64,000 nt of DNA from Bog-113 sp963752695 (lineage in GTDB: Bacteria > Acidobacteriota > Terriglobia > Bryobacterales > Bryobacteraceae): contig CAVVZB010000001.1 of the NCBI GenBank assembly GCA_963752695.1, positions 1,251,870-1,315,869 of the forward strand, read 5' to 3'. The position numbers were made by a program, and so were the translations under genes. Shown piece by piece: positions 1 to 8,963 of this stretch. The notes below the pieces were generated by a model. The model searched no databases. It was not told the origin of the DNA and saw only the letters and a list, made by a program, of their open reading frames with translations. Each line of letters begins with the position of its first letter. The first letter of the stretch is position 1.

Positions 1-116
1 TTGGCCTTGCTCAATTATCGATGGGGATGTCGGGCGACCTCGAGGTAGCAATCGAGGAAGGGTCGACCATGGTGCGTGTGGGAACGGCGCTGTTCGGCAG
101 CCGCAAGAAGGCGTGA
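1..116 (+). CDS. yggS: YggS family PLP homeostasis protein, C-terminal end only
   Basis: Only the last 37 or so codons are in the window, read from base 3 to the TGA at 114-116. The visible peptide carries the family's C-terminal signature: LSMGMSGDLEVAIEEGST followed by MVRVGTALFG. This is the region that binds the phosphate of pyridoxal 5'-phosphate in the alanine-racemase-like barrel of YggS/PROSC proteins, which buffer free PLP and affect amino acid metabolism. The stop overlaps the GTG start of the next gene (GTGA), so the two are probably co-translated. The identification rests on motif recognition; the N-terminal lysine region lies outside the window. Confidence 0.85.
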   Translation, partial: GLAQLSMGMSGDLEVAIEEGSTMVRVGTALFGSRKKA

Positions 117-1219
117 AGGTTGGGTATCAAGCGCCTCCACCGGGAGCGCGCACGGGCGTCGCCGATTACGCAGCGGCTTTATTGAAGGCGCTTCGCAAAC
201 TCGGCCGGGTAGATGTGGACGCGACGTCAGCGGATGTCCACCTGTATCATCTCGGGAACAATCAGCTGCACAGGGACATTTACGAGCGTGCGATACGGAC
301 GCCGGGAGTGGTGATTCTCCATGACGCGGTTTTGAATCACTTCTACTTGGGCGCGCTAGACCGGGACGGCTATCTTAACGAATATCGCTACAACTACGGC
401 GATTGGGAAAGCGGGCTGGCGGAACAGCTCTGGCAAGAGCGAACCGCGTCGGGTATGGATGTTCGATATTTTCGGCGGCCCATGCTGAAGCGTGTCGGCG
501 AACGGTCGCGGGCAGTGATTGTGCACAATTGTGCAGCCGCACAGGAAGTTCTCGCACACCATCCGGGCGCAAACGTGGTGGAAATTCCGCACCTATTCGA
601 GCCACCGCCGGGTAATGTGGAAGACCGTAGCAGCGTGCGCGCACGATTAGCCATACCGGAGGGCGCTTTTGTCTTCGGGATGTTCGGCTATTTGCGGGAA
701 TCCAAGCGCGTGCTGCCGGTGTTGCACACCTTCGAAAAGCTGCATCGGGCATATCCGCGCACCCGGCTGTTACTAGCCGGATCGTTCGCATCAAGCGACC
801 TTGAAAAGTCCGTTGAGCCATGGCTGGCGCATTCCGGCGTAGTCCGGCTTCCGCACTTGGAGGACCGCGACTTCTGGAGCGTTACTCAGGCCGTCGATTG
901 CTGCTTGAACCTTAGGCATCCAGGCGCGGGGGAAACGTCAGGAATTGGGGTACGTCTGATGGGTTTACGGAAACCGGTGATCTTCACGGAGGGACTGGAA
1001 ATCGCAAGGGTCCCTGCGAACGCTTGCCTGCGCGTGAAGGCGGGCCTGGAAGAACCCGCGGAATTGCTGGAATATATGAAGCTGTTGGTCACTTTGCCCG
1101 AGGTAGCGCGCGCAATTGGAGAACGCGCCGCTGCCCATATCGAGTATTATCATTCCCTAGACAGAGTGGCCGGAAAATTCTGGGAAGTTTTATGCGCTAC
1201 GTCGTCCTCCTCGGGATAA
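113..1219 (+). CDS. GT4-type glycosyltransferase
   Basis: A 368-residue soluble protein with two Rossmann-like halves, typical of GT-B glycosyltransferases. The N-terminal half opens with PPPGARTGVADYAAAL, the G-x-x-x-Y-x-x-x-L acceptor-side pattern of family 4. The second half (from about residue 186) begins FGMFGYLRESKR, followed by an LLLAGS strand and a GETSGIG segment near residue 285 where the donor-binding acidic residue sits. It probably transfers a sugar from a nucleotide donor to a cell-surface or secondary glycan; the substrate cannot be read. The GTG start at 113 overlaps the yggS stop by four bases, and its 3' end overlaps the next gene by 28 bases. Confidence 0.75.
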   Translation: MKVGYQAPPPGARTGVADYAAALLKALRKLGRVDVDATSADVHLYHLGNNQLHRDIYERAIRTPGVVILHDAVLNHFYLGALDRDGYLNEYRYNYGDWESGLAEQLWQERTASGMDVRYFRRPMLKRVGERSRAVIVHNCAAAQEVLAHHPGANVVEIPHLFEPPPGNVEDRSSVRARLAIPEGAFVFGMFGYLRESKRVLPVLHTFEKLHRAYPRTRLLLAGSFASSDLEKSVEPWLAHSGVVRLPHLEDRDFWSVTQAVDCCLNLRHPGAGETSGIGVRLMGLRKPVIFTEGLEIARVPANACLRVKAGLEEPAELLEYMKLLVTLPEVARAIGERAAAHIEYYHSLDRVAGKFWEVLCATSSSSG

Positions 1220-2949
1220 TCGCGATTTTCGGTTCGGTGAAGCTACGGAGCGGCAGCAGCACCGGCCATGTGTCCGTGGAGCAATCGCATGTGTGGACGC
1301 CCATGCGCGACGGAGTGAAGTTGGCGGGCAATGTATTCCGGCCAGGAGAAGGGCGCCGCCTGCCGACTATTCTGCTGCGCACCCCATATGGAAAGGGATT
1401 GGAGATTACCGGGCAAGCGCAAAGCTTTGTGGATCACGGTTACAACGTGATGATCCAGGATGTTCGCGGCCGTGGCGAGTCAGACGGAGTCTTCGCGCCA
1501 TTGACGCAGGAAGCGCCGGACGGCGACGACACAATCAACTGGATTGCAGCCCAGCCGTGGTCGAACGGCAAAGTAGGAATGACTGGCGGTTCGTATCTGG
1601 GATTTGCGCAGTGGAAGGTGGCGGTTTGGAACAACCCTCACCTGAAAGCGATTTTTCCGGTGGTGTCCGGGGATGACGATTACCGTGATCGTTTCTACTC
1701 TCCTGGTGGCGCGATGAAGTGGGGTCACCGGCTGGAATGGGTGGAGGAGAACTTGCGCGCCCCGGAGTACGAGGCACCGCCGTTTCGAAGTTTCATCTGG
1801 ACGTTGCCGCCGCGCCATTCCGACCAAGTGGTCACCGGCCGCCCCTCAGGACTGTTGCAAGCCGCTTTCGATCATCCGGCTTACGACGCCTTTTGGAAAA
1901 GCATCAGCACCCGCGAGCGCTTGAAAGCTTGCCGGGTTCCGGTATTCAGCATGGGCGGCTGGTACGACAACTACGCGGAGGGAGATCTGGATGCGTTCTC
2001 GACCTTGCGTAAGCTGACCGGGCTCAATCGGACCGTGATCGGGCCGTGGCCGCATAACATGTCGGTTCCGTTCACCACGATGGACTTTGGCGGCACGGGA
2101 AGCTTGCCGGTCCGGCGAATGCAATTGCAGTGGTTCGACCAATGGATGAAAGGAAAGGATGCGCCCGCAGAGAGTGCTCCGCCGCTGAAGATTTATGTGA
2201 TGGGGGCGAATCAGTGGCGGGATGAGAACGAGTGGCCACTAGCGCGCGCCATCCCGACGAAGTTCTATTTGTCGAGTGGTGGTCATGCGAATAGCGTGAG
2301 CGGCGACGGGCAATTGACCGAGTTTCACGAGCGGGGAAAGGGGCAAGACCACTTCATCTACGATCCGAAAACGCCGGTGCAGACGTTGGGTGGCGCGGTT
2401 TGCTGCAACGTCAAAGTGTTCCCGTGGGGACCGATGGACCAGCGACCGGTGGAAGCGCGTCCCGATGTTCTGGTTTACACCACCGAACCACTGAACGAAG
2501 ACCTGGAGGCAACCGGGCCGATCTCTCTGGTGCTGTTCGCCGCGACTTCCGCGCCGGACACAGATTTCACGGGAAAACTGGTGGATGTGTATCCAGATGG
2601 CCGCGCAATCAACCTGACCGATGGAATTATCCGAGCGCGCTATCGGGACGGTCTGGACCAGCCCAAGGTGCCGGTGAAGAGCGGGGCAGTCAGTTACACG
2701 ATCGATGTTGGAGTGACTTCGAACCTGTTCCGTAAAGGCCATCGGATTCGGCTAGAGATTTCGAGCAGTAACTTTCCCAGGTTTGATCGCAATCCTAACA
2801 CGGGCCGCGCGATTGCCGACGAGACTAGGCTGGTCAAGGCCTCGCAGACGGTATTTCACGACCGCGGACACCGCTCGTTTTTGTTGCTGCCGATTATTCC
2901 GCCGGCCCTGCCAGCCGTGCAATCCCGGTTGCTCCACACGCGGGGTTAG
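1192..2949 (+). CDS. CocE/NonD family X-Pro dipeptidyl-peptidase-like hydrolase
   Basis: A serine hydrolase of the CocE/PepX group, 585 residues from the ATG at 1192. The open frame continues upstream, but 1192 gives a hydrophobic export segment (MRYVVLLGIIAIFGS), so secretion or a membrane anchor is likely. The alpha/beta-hydrolase core starts with WTPMRDGVKLAGNVFRP. The nucleophile is Ser134 in MTGGSYLG, preceded by the family's QDVRGRGESDG segment. The C-terminal third has the jelly-roll PepX_C pattern (FRKGHRIRLEISSSNFPRFDRN). Family members cleave X-Pro dipeptides, acyl esters or beta-lactam amides; the substrate here is not known. It overlaps the glycosyltransferase and converges on uup. 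Confidence 0.88.
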   Translation: MRYVVLLGIIAIFGSVKLRSGSSTGHVSVEQSHVWTPMRDGVKLAGNVFRPGEGRRLPTILLRTPYGKGLEITGQAQSFVDHGYNVMIQDVRGRGESDGVFAPLTQEAPDGDDTINWIAAQPWSNGKVGMTGGSYLGFAQWKVAVWNNPHLKAIFPVVSGDDDYRDRFYSPGGAMKWGHRLEWVEENLRAPEYEAPPFRSFIWTLPPRHSDQVVTGRPSGLLQAAFDHPAYDAFWKSISTRERLKACRVPVFSMGGWYDNYAEGDLDAFSTLRKLTGLNRTVIGPWPHNMSVPFTTMDFGGTGSLPVRRMQLQWFDQWMKGKDAPAESAPPLKIYVMGANQWRDENEWPLARAIPTKFYLSSGGHANSVSGDGQLTEFHERGKGQDHFIYDPKTPVQTLGGAVCCNVKVFPWGPMDQRPVEARPDVLVYTTEPLNEDLEATGPISLVLFAATSAPDTDFTGKLVDVYPDGRAINLTDGIIRARYRDGLDQPKVPVKSGAVSYTIDVGVTSNLFRKGHRIRLEISSSNFPRFDRNPNTGRAIADETRLVKASQTVFHDRGHRSFLLLPIIPPALPAVQSRLLHTRG

Positions 2950-2960
2950 CGGCCAGGGAG

Positions 2961-4766
2961 TTAAGCAGACTTGCCCGCGAGTTTGGCTTCGAGCTCGCCC
3001 CACCGAGCGTAAAGGGTATCGACTTCTTCCTGAGCAGTTTGTTGCTCCGCGTAGACCTGATGAAGCCGCTGCGGGTCGCTGGTGACGGCGGGATCTTCAA
3101 GAAGATCGTGCTTGGCGGAAACCACCTTCTCAGCAAGTTCGATGCGCTGCTCGATCGTTTCCAGTTCGCGGGTCTCGCCGTAAGAGAGAGATTTCTTCCG
3201 AGGCGAACTTGCGGCGGAGCGGGCTGGCTTGGCCGTGGCTTTGGCAGCTGCCCGGCGGGAGTTCTGCTGCCAAGCTTCCCACTGGGAGTAGTCGGCAAAC
3301 TGCTCGGCGCCTGCGGCACCGTCCAGCCCGATCACGACAGTGGAGACGCGGTCGAGCAGGAAGCGATCGTGCGTCACCAAAATCAGAGCGCCGGTGAACT
3401 CCAGTAAGTTTTCTTCCAAGATCTCGAGCGTCTCAATATCGAGGTCATTGGTGGGCTCATCGAGCAACAGCACGTCAGCGGGCTGTAGCATCAGGTTGGC
3501 GATCAGGACACGAGCACGCTCGCCACCCGACAGCCGGCTCATGGGTTGTTCGAGTTGCTCCTTGCGAAACAGGAAGCGCTCGGCCCAGGAAGCGACGTGA
3601 GTGATGCGATCTCGATAGATGACCGAATCGCCATCGGGAGCCAGGGCGCGGCGCAGGGTGACGTCCAGGTTGAGGTGGGCGCGTTGCTGATCGAAGTAAA
3701 CGGTGCGAAGGTTGAGGGCGCGTTCGATATCGCCAGCTTCGGGCTGAAGATCACCAAGAAGAAGACGCAACATGGTGGTTTTGCCGCTGCCGTTAGGCCC
3801 CACCAAACCGATGCGCTGTTGGGGGACCACGGTGAAACTGAGATCGCGAAACAGGGTACGCCCAGGGATACTGTACGTGATTTTCTGAACATCGATCAGC
3901 CGCTTGGTGCGGCGATCGGAAGCCGCGAAGTCAATACCGGCTGTGCTGGTGCGGCTGCGCGAAGAAAGATCCGAGAGTTCGCCGATCAGCTCGTGGGCGC
4001 GGTCGATGCGAGCTTTCGATTTCGTTGTACGCGCTTTAGGTCCACGGCGCAGCCAGTCGAGTTCGGTGCGTACGCGATTCTCGAGCGCTTCCTGATGCTT
4101 GGATTGAGCGTGGAGGAAGGCGTCTTTGTATTCGAGGAATTGCGAGTAGTTGCCTTCGGCGCGGAACAGACCGGCGGCGTAAGCCCGGTTGAGTTCAATC
4201 ATCTCGGTAGCGACGTTTTCGAGAAAGTAACGATCGTGGCTGACGACAATGCTGGCGGACCGGGAATCACGGAGCAGGCGTTCCAGCCAGAGGATGCCGT
4301 CCAGGTCGAGGTGGTTTGTCGGCTCGTCAAGCAGCAGGACGTCGGGCTGATTGATTAACGCTTCGGCAATGGCGAGCCGCTTGCGCCAGCCGCCCGAGAG
4401 CGAGGCAGCTTGGGGCTCGAGATCTTCGAAACCGGCGCGACCAGCGGTTTCCGAGATCCGCGCGAGGCGTTCGAGTTCGTCGGTGGAATGGAGTGCGTTT
4501 TCGAGAACTTGGCGAATGGAGAGACCGGGCTCGAAGGTGGAGTCCTGGGCGACGTAGCTGACCTTGACGCCTTTGCGAACAACAACTTCGCCGTCGTCGG
4601 CTGGAATGCGTCCGGCGATGATTCCGAGCAAAGTAGACTTGCCCGCGCCATTAGGACCGATCAGACCGATACGGCTGCCATCGAGTACGGTAAATGCGAT
4701 GGATTCGAAGAGAGGATCGGCGCCGAACGTCTTGGAGACACTTTGAATTGTAAGGAGAAGACCCAT
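2961..4766 (-). CDS. uup: ABC-F family ATPase, Uup type
   Basis: A 601-residue soluble protein with two ABC ATPase domains and no membrane segments. Domain 1 has Walker A GPNGAGKST near residue 38, signature LSGGWRKR and Walker B DVLLLDEPTNHLD. Domain 2 has GPNGSGKTT, signature LSGGERAR and DVLLLDEPTNDLD. The linker between them is rich in Arg and Lys, and the C-terminal 80 residues form a charged coiled coil starting at KKSLSYGETRELE, which separates Uup from EttA and YheS. ABC-F proteins act on the ribosome or, for Uup, also affect transposon excision and DNA branch structures. Start is the ATG at 4766; no clear Shine-Dalgarno precedes it, as a hairpin lies directly upstream. Confidence 0.92.
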   Translation of the reverse strand: MGLLLTIQSVSKTFGADPLFESIAFTVLDGSRIGLIGPNGAGKSTLLGIIAGRIPADDGEVVVRKGVKVSYVAQDSTFEPGLSIRQVLENALHSTDELERLARISETAGRAGFEDLEPQAASLSGGWRKRLAIAEALINQPDVLLLDEPTNHLDLDGILWLERLLRDSRSASIVVSHDRYFLENVATEMIELNRAYAAGLFRAEGNYSQFLEYKDAFLHAQSKHQEALENRVRTELDWLRRGPKARTTKSKARIDRAHELIGELSDLSSRSRTSTAGIDFAASDRRTKRLIDVQKITYSIPGRTLFRDLSFTVVPQQRIGLVGPNGSGKTTMLRLLLGDLQPEAGDIERALNLRTVYFDQQRAHLNLDVTLRRALAPDGDSVIYRDRITHVASWAERFLFRKEQLEQPMSRLSGGERARVLIANLMLQPADVLLLDEPTNDLDIETLEILEENLLEFTGALILVTHDRFLLDRVSTVVIGLDGAAGAEQFADYSQWEAWQQNSRRAAAKATAKPARSAASSPRKKSLSYGETRELETIEQRIELAEKVVSAKHDLLEDPAVTSDPQRLHQVYAEQQTAQEEVDTLYARWGELEAKLAGKSA

Positions 4767-4770
4767 TATG

Positions 4771-4815
4771 GAAAAGGGAGCGCAACCGCCATCCAGGGGC
4801 GCGTACTCCCTTTTC
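4771..4815 (-). terminator. Hairpin between the small secreted protein gene and uup
   Basis: A perfect 10-bp stem pairs 4771-4780 (gaaaagggag) with 4806-4815 (ctcccttttc), with a 25-base loop. Read on the minus strand it lies directly after the stop of the 83-residue protein gene (4833) and ends five bases before the uup start codon. The T run forms part of the stem, so it could be a weak intrinsic terminator for the upstream gene. It may also control uup translation, since no other ribosome site is visible there. Confidence 0.55.
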
Positions 4816-4832
4816 AGTTTAACGGGTGCGAG

Positions 4833-5084
4833 TTATTCGGTCTTTCCGGCTACGGCGTCAGCTGCCTTGTGGGTGCCATGCTTAACCGCGTGGCCAGTCT
4901 TCTTGGTTCCCTTGACGACGGCATGCCCGGTGGCCTTGCTGCCTTTAACGGTGGCGTGGCCGACACTCTTTCCGGCGCTTTTCACGTCAGAACCGGCAGA
5001 CTTCATATCATCGCCCGCTGTTTGCGCGAACGCGGCGGCGCTGAGAGCGGCCGAAAACAAGAGTACAGATGCGAACTTTTTCAT
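4833..5084 (-). CDS. Small secreted basic Gly/Ala/Lys/His-rich repeat protein
   Basis: An 83-residue protein with a clean signal peptide (MKKFASVLLFSAALSAAAFA, cleavage expected after AFA-Q). The mature part is built from short degenerate units of the form (V/A)KGxKxxGHA, including ATVKGSKATGHA, VVKGTKKTGHA and VKHGTHKAADA, preceded by KSAGSDVKSAGKS. It is rich in Lys and His with almost no hydrophobic core, so it is probably unfolded or a polyanion/metal binder outside the cytoplasm. No enzyme domain is visible. The start is well supported by GGAGGG eight bases upstream of the ATG. The function is not known. Confidence 0.7.
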   Translation of the reverse strand: MKKFASVLLFSAALSAAAFAQTAGDDMKSAGSDVKSAGKSVGHATVKGSKATGHAVVKGTKKTGHAVKHGTHKAADAVAGKTE

Positions 5085-5233
5085 GGATGAAACCCTCCGC
5101 CTTTATTGTTACATTGCAACGCTATAGGACGCGGACTCAATGAATGGACAATAACTTTAAGTTTCGTTCAGATAGCGCGAGGTTCGATGGCGAAAGCATG
5201 GTGCCCGGAACGGAGCGCTACACTCGAACGCAT

Positions 5234-7342
5234 ATGAAAATCTCGCTGATTTTGATCCTGGTGATATTCGCCATGAACGCTCAGACCACTGCCAAGCTCA
5301 ATTACCCATCAGCTCCGAAGAGCGATCAGGTGGACGACTATAGCGGGACCAAGATCACGGACGTTTATCGGGGACTGGAGGATGCGGACTCGGACGCCAC
5401 GAAGAAATTTGTAGCGGAAGAAAATGCATTGACGTTCAGCTATCTTGCAAAGCTACCCGGGCGCGATGCGATCAAGAAGCGGCTGACCGAGTTGTGGAAC
5501 TACGAGAAGCTATCGCCGATCGAGAAAGCCGGAAACCACTATTTTTATTACCGGAATAGCGGGTTGGAGAACCAGAGTGTCCTGTATGTGATGGACGGGC
5601 TGCATGGAACGCCGCGTGAGCTGCTGAACCCAAATACGTATCGAGCGGACGGCACCGCCGCTCTTAATGGACACTCGATTAGTTGGGACGGGAACTTATA
5701 CGGGTACGCAGTGGCTCAAGCCGGTTCGGACTGGGGTGAGTGGCATGTACGGGACGTGAGAACCGGGAAGGACCTTCCGGATACGCTTCGCTGGACTAAG
5801 TCCGGCGAGGTTGCGTGGACAAAAGACAACAATTGGTTCTACTACTCGCGGTATCCAGAACCTCCCGCCGACCAGGTTTTGACAGCACAGGCGTTGAATT
5901 CCAAAATATATCTGCACAAGCTGGGTCAGGAGCAAGCGGCTGATCGATTGGTCTTCGAAACGCCAAAGAATCCGGAATGGTTTTTGACGCCGCATACGAC
6001 AGAGGACGGGCGCTATTTGATCCTTGCGGCGGAGGGCTCAGACACCGATAAGAACCTGCTCTATTACGAGGACCTGGGGGCTGCCAATCCGCAGGTGATT
6101 CCGCTTATTGCCAACTTTGAGGCGGCCTTCGAGTACGCGGGTAATATCGGAAGCACGATCTACATGCGGACGACTAGCGGCGCGGCGCGGGGGCGAGTGG
6201 TATCTATCGATCTGGATCATCCGGAGCGTTCGAACTGGAAGGAGATTGTGGCCGAAAGGCCCGAGGCTCTGGAGCGTGTAATGATGGCGGACCAAAAGCT
6301 GTTGTTGATCTACATGAAGGATGCGCATTCGGAGGCGGAAGTGACTGGCCTGGATGGGAAGTTACAGCAACGCGTGGATTTGCCCGGCATGGGGACGGCT
6401 ATGTGGTCGCCAGCGCGCATGACGGATCGCGAACTGTTTTATGGCTTTAGTGGCTATACGTCTCCGACAACCACTTATCGACTGGACTTAGAAACTGGTA
6501 AGAGCGGCGTGGTATCTAAGCCGACCCTGAAGTTCGATCCTTCCAAATTTGAGACGAAGCAGGTGTTCTATCGGAGTAAAGACGGCACGAAGATACCAAT
6601 GTTTATCAGTTATCGAAGCGGTCTGAAGCTGGATGGGGAGAATCCTACACTGCTGTACGGCTATGGGGGGTTTGACATTGCAATCACTCCGGGTTTCCGG
6701 ACCACGTATCTCGAATGGATGGAGATGGGGGGCGTGCTTGCAGTGGCCAATTTGCGCGGCGGGTCGGAGTACGGTGAAGCCTGGCATCAAGCGGGGATCA
6801 AGTCCAAGAAGCAGAATGTGTTTGATGACTTTATCGCCGCGGCCGAATGGCTGATTGCGAATCGTTATACGTCGGCCAAGAAGCTGGCGATCCATGGCGC
6901 GAGTAACGGGGGGCTGCTGATTGGTGCGGTATTGAATCAGCGTCCGGAGTTATTCGGGGCAGCAATGCCGGATGTGGGTGTCATGGATATGTTGCGGTTC
7001 CATAAGTTCGGATATGGGCCTTCGTGGACGGGAGACTTCGGTTCCCCGGATAACCCCGAGGAATTCCGGGCGATCCGCGCGTACTCGCCGCTGCATAACA
7101 TCCGCAAAGGCGCGCAATACCCGCCGACGCTAATAACGACGTCGGATCATGACGATCGCGTGATGCCGGGCCATAGCCTGAAATACGCGGCGACGTTGCA
7201 GGTGGCACAAGAAGGGCCCGCGCCAATCCTGATTCGGATTGAGACGCGCGCCGGGCACGGGGCGGGGAAGCCGACCAGCAAACAAATCGACGAGTGGGCG
7301 GACCGGCTTACTTTTTTGAAGAGCTCTTTGGGGATGAATTAG
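5234..7342 (+). CDS. Prolyl oligopeptidase (S9A), secreted
   Basis: Cleaves short peptides after proline. It is 702 residues from the ATG at 5234, chosen because it places a signal peptide (MKISLILILVIFAMNAQTTA) at the N terminus; an earlier in-frame ATG at 5144 would bury it. The family entry motif KITDVYRGLEDADSD opens the propeller part. The C-terminal hydrolase domain carries YGYGGF, the nucleophile Ser557 in GASNGG, the acid in SDHDDRV and His675 in RAGHGAGKPT. All three catalytic elements are present and the length matches prolyl endopeptidases (about 700). It converges with the DUF2252 gene, overlapping by 35 bases. Confidence 0.93.
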   Translation: MKISLILILVIFAMNAQTTAKLNYPSAPKSDQVDDYSGTKITDVYRGLEDADSDATKKFVAEENALTFSYLAKLPGRDAIKKRLTELWNYEKLSPIEKAGNHYFYYRNSGLENQSVLYVMDGLHGTPRELLNPNTYRADGTAALNGHSISWDGNLYGYAVAQAGSDWGEWHVRDVRTGKDLPDTLRWTKSGEVAWTKDNNWFYYSRYPEPPADQVLTAQALNSKIYLHKLGQEQAADRLVFETPKNPEWFLTPHTTEDGRYLILAAEGSDTDKNLLYYEDLGAANPQVIPLIANFEAAFEYAGNIGSTIYMRTTSGAARGRVVSIDLDHPERSNWKEIVAERPEALERVMMADQKLLLIYMKDAHSEAEVTGLDGKLQQRVDLPGMGTAMWSPARMTDRELFYGFSGYTSPTTTYRLDLETGKSGVVSKPTLKFDPSKFETKQVFYRSKDGTKIPMFISYRSGLKLDGENPTLLYGYGGFDIAITPGFRTTYLEWMEMGGVLAVANLRGGSEYGEAWHQAGIKSKKQNVFDDFIAAAEWLIANRYTSAKKLAIHGASNGGLLIGAVLNQRPELFGAAMPDVGVMDMLRFHKFGYGPSWTGDFGSPDNPEEFRAIRAYSPLHNIRKGAQYPPTLITTSDHDDRVMPGHSLKYAATLQVAQEGPAPILIRIETRAGHGAGKPTSKQIDEWADRLTFLKSSLGMN

Positions 7343-8459
7343 TTTTTGCTGACGGCTGCGGGTGCGGTGTCTTTTCGTAGGTCTCGCGCCATTCTTTGAA
7401 GTCGCGTAACGTGGCCTTTTTCATCGCGGCCGCCGACTTGTGTAGCCACCGCTTGGGGCGCTTACTTAGATCGGCTGCAATTTTCTTGCGGGAACCGCTT
7501 GTTCCGAGATGAACATTAGCCAACTCGAATCCCATGGCGTTCAAGAGGCGGCTCTCATCGTGGTGTTTCGGCAAAGAGGCTAGGTCCACACGGGAGCAAA
7601 AAGGGGCGAGACGCCGGACAATCCAATCCCTCTTGACATGAACAAAAGGGTCTTGCGCACGCAGGGGAGAATCGATGGCGGTGTTGTACATGGGGGTGTC
7701 AGTACCGCCCTTGTATTTTGCCCAAGTGCAGGCGGAGGCGCAGAGAGCCTTGGCTTCACGTGCGATGGCCGCGCCGTTGAGAGACGCAAGCATTACATAG
7801 CGCTCGCGGCCCAGGCTACCGAGACCGGCGATCCGGTGGATGACTCGCTCAATCACGGCTCCTGGAGGAAGAAGTTTCTTCAATGCGCGCTCCGCGGATT
7901 TGGGAACGTTCCCCGGGAATTGGGGGATTCCGGATAGCTTCTCCCAAAACTGCGTGGGATCGCGGAGGTCGGACACGACAGTATCGCGCAGCCACTTGTG
8001 GTTGTCCTCCAAAACGTAAGGACAACCACCGCTGGAGAGGCCGGATTGGTAGCCCGACAGGATGGAGTCACAGGCGTCGGAATCGCCGATGGCGAGATGA
8101 TTCTCATCGGTGGCCAGGTGGGCGCTGACGGCCAGGCGCACGAGATCGACCGTGTACGGCAGCGGATAGACCTCGTCGAAGTCATTAATTCCCCAGATCA
8201 AGCGGCCTTCGACGTCGCGCCAAGTTCCGAAATTAGCCACGTGTAAGTCACCTACAGCGAGCACCTGGGGAGCACGCCTAGCCGCATCGCCATGGGCTTT
8301 CCAAAGCTGCATGAAACGGTAGAAAGTGGCGCGGAGGAAAGAAAAGGCGTCGGTGGCCATGGCCTGATGTTTCAGTTCCAGGTCGGCTGGAAGCACCACG
8401 AGTTGTCGGGCGAGCCACTCTTCATAGGAAGCGGTGGCGGCAACGATGTTCATTGGCAT
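7308..8459 (-). CDS. DUF2252 family protein
   Basis: A 383-residue soluble protein matching the DUF2252 pattern: FLRATFYRF near residue 45, VLAVGDLHVANFGTW, then WGINDFDEVYPLPYTVDLVRLA. The D-x-H-x-x-N and N-D-F-D-E elements look like the catalytic loop and metal-binding acid of aminoglycoside-phosphotransferase-like kinases, so a kinase-like fold is likely, but no substrate is established. It follows sixA with a small overlap. A second ATG two codons in (8453) would make that overlap the ATGA type common in this region. It ends inside the convergent oligopeptidase gene. Confidence 0.85.
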   Translation of the reverse strand: MPMNIVAATASYEEWLARQLVVLPADLELKHQAMATDAFSFLRATFYRFMQLWKAHGDAARRAPQVLAVGDLHVANFGTWRDVEGRLIWGINDFDEVYPLPYTVDLVRLAVSAHLATDENHLAIGDSDACDSILSGYQSGLSSGGCPYVLEDNHKWLRDTVVSDLRDPTQFWEKLSGIPQFPGNVPKSAERALKKLLPPGAVIERVIHRIAGLGSLGRERYVMLASLNGAAIAREAKALCASACTWAKYKGGTDTPMYNTAIDSPLRAQDPFVHVKRDWIVRRLAPFCSRVDLASLPKHHDESRLLNAMGFELANVHLGTSGSRKKIAADLSKRPKRWLHKSAAAMKKATLRDFKEWRETYEKTPHPQPSAKTNSSPKSSSKK

Positions 8460-8929
8460 AGCTTGGGTATGAGCATCCAGCGGAGGACGCCACGAGGCTC
8501 ACCGCGGACGCTCGTGAATTCGATGGCGGCTATCGCGCCCTTTTTCATTTCAACGCGCAGCGACGGTGACCCGAGAAGGTAACTGACCGCTTGACTGAAG
8601 AGCGGCTCATGTCCGGCGAGCAGGAGATGTTCGCAATCGGGATTGGCTCGAATTTCGTTCCAAAGACCGCGGGGTGTGCCGTGGGGCACCAGCGCGTGGC
8701 TGAGAATGGGTTCGGGACCGCTCAGAATTTCAGACGCTACATTGGCGGTTTGAAGCGCGCGGCGATAGGGACTAGAGAGGATGGCGTCGGGCCGCAAGCC
8801 GCTTTTGGCTAGGCGATGCAGCAATTCGGACAGCTTCTCGCGGCCTTCAGCGGTCAGTTCGCGGTCTTCATCGCGCCCCCCTACTGGGGCATTTTCCGCA
8901 ATTCCGTGGCGCAGCAAGTAGACGTGCAT
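8450..8929 (-). CDS. sixA: Phosphohistidine phosphatase SixA
   Basis: A 159-residue histidine-phosphatase-superfamily protein. The start at 8929 gives MHVYLLRHGIAE, with the phospho-acceptor His in the RHG motif at residue 8; the frame is open further upstream, but SixA proteins begin at this strand. It contains DEDRELTAEGREKL, LSSPYRRALQTA (second arginine) and the late His in LLLAGHEPLF. SixA removes phosphate from the histidine of phosphotransfer proteins. Its divergent neighbour is a Ppx/GppA phosphatase 34 bases away, and such pairs with CHAD proteins are common in polyphosphate-related loci. Confidence 0.9.
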   Translation of the reverse strand: MHVYLLRHGIAENAPVGGRDEDRELTAEGREKLSELLHRLAKSGLRPDAILSSPYRRALQTANVASEILSGPEPILSHALVPHGTPRGLWNEIRANPDCEHLLLAGHEPLFSQAVSYLLGSPSLRVEMKKGAIAAIEFTSVRGEPRGVLRWMLIPKLCQ

Positions 8930-8963
8930 GAATATCGGGAAGCCGTTCTTATGATAATCGGAC

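Noticed and set aside
3546..4358. 270-codon plus-strand frame across uup
   Set aside because: It lies wholly opposite the second and first ATPase domains of Uup, whose motifs are intact; no motif or ribosome site supports the plus-strand frame.
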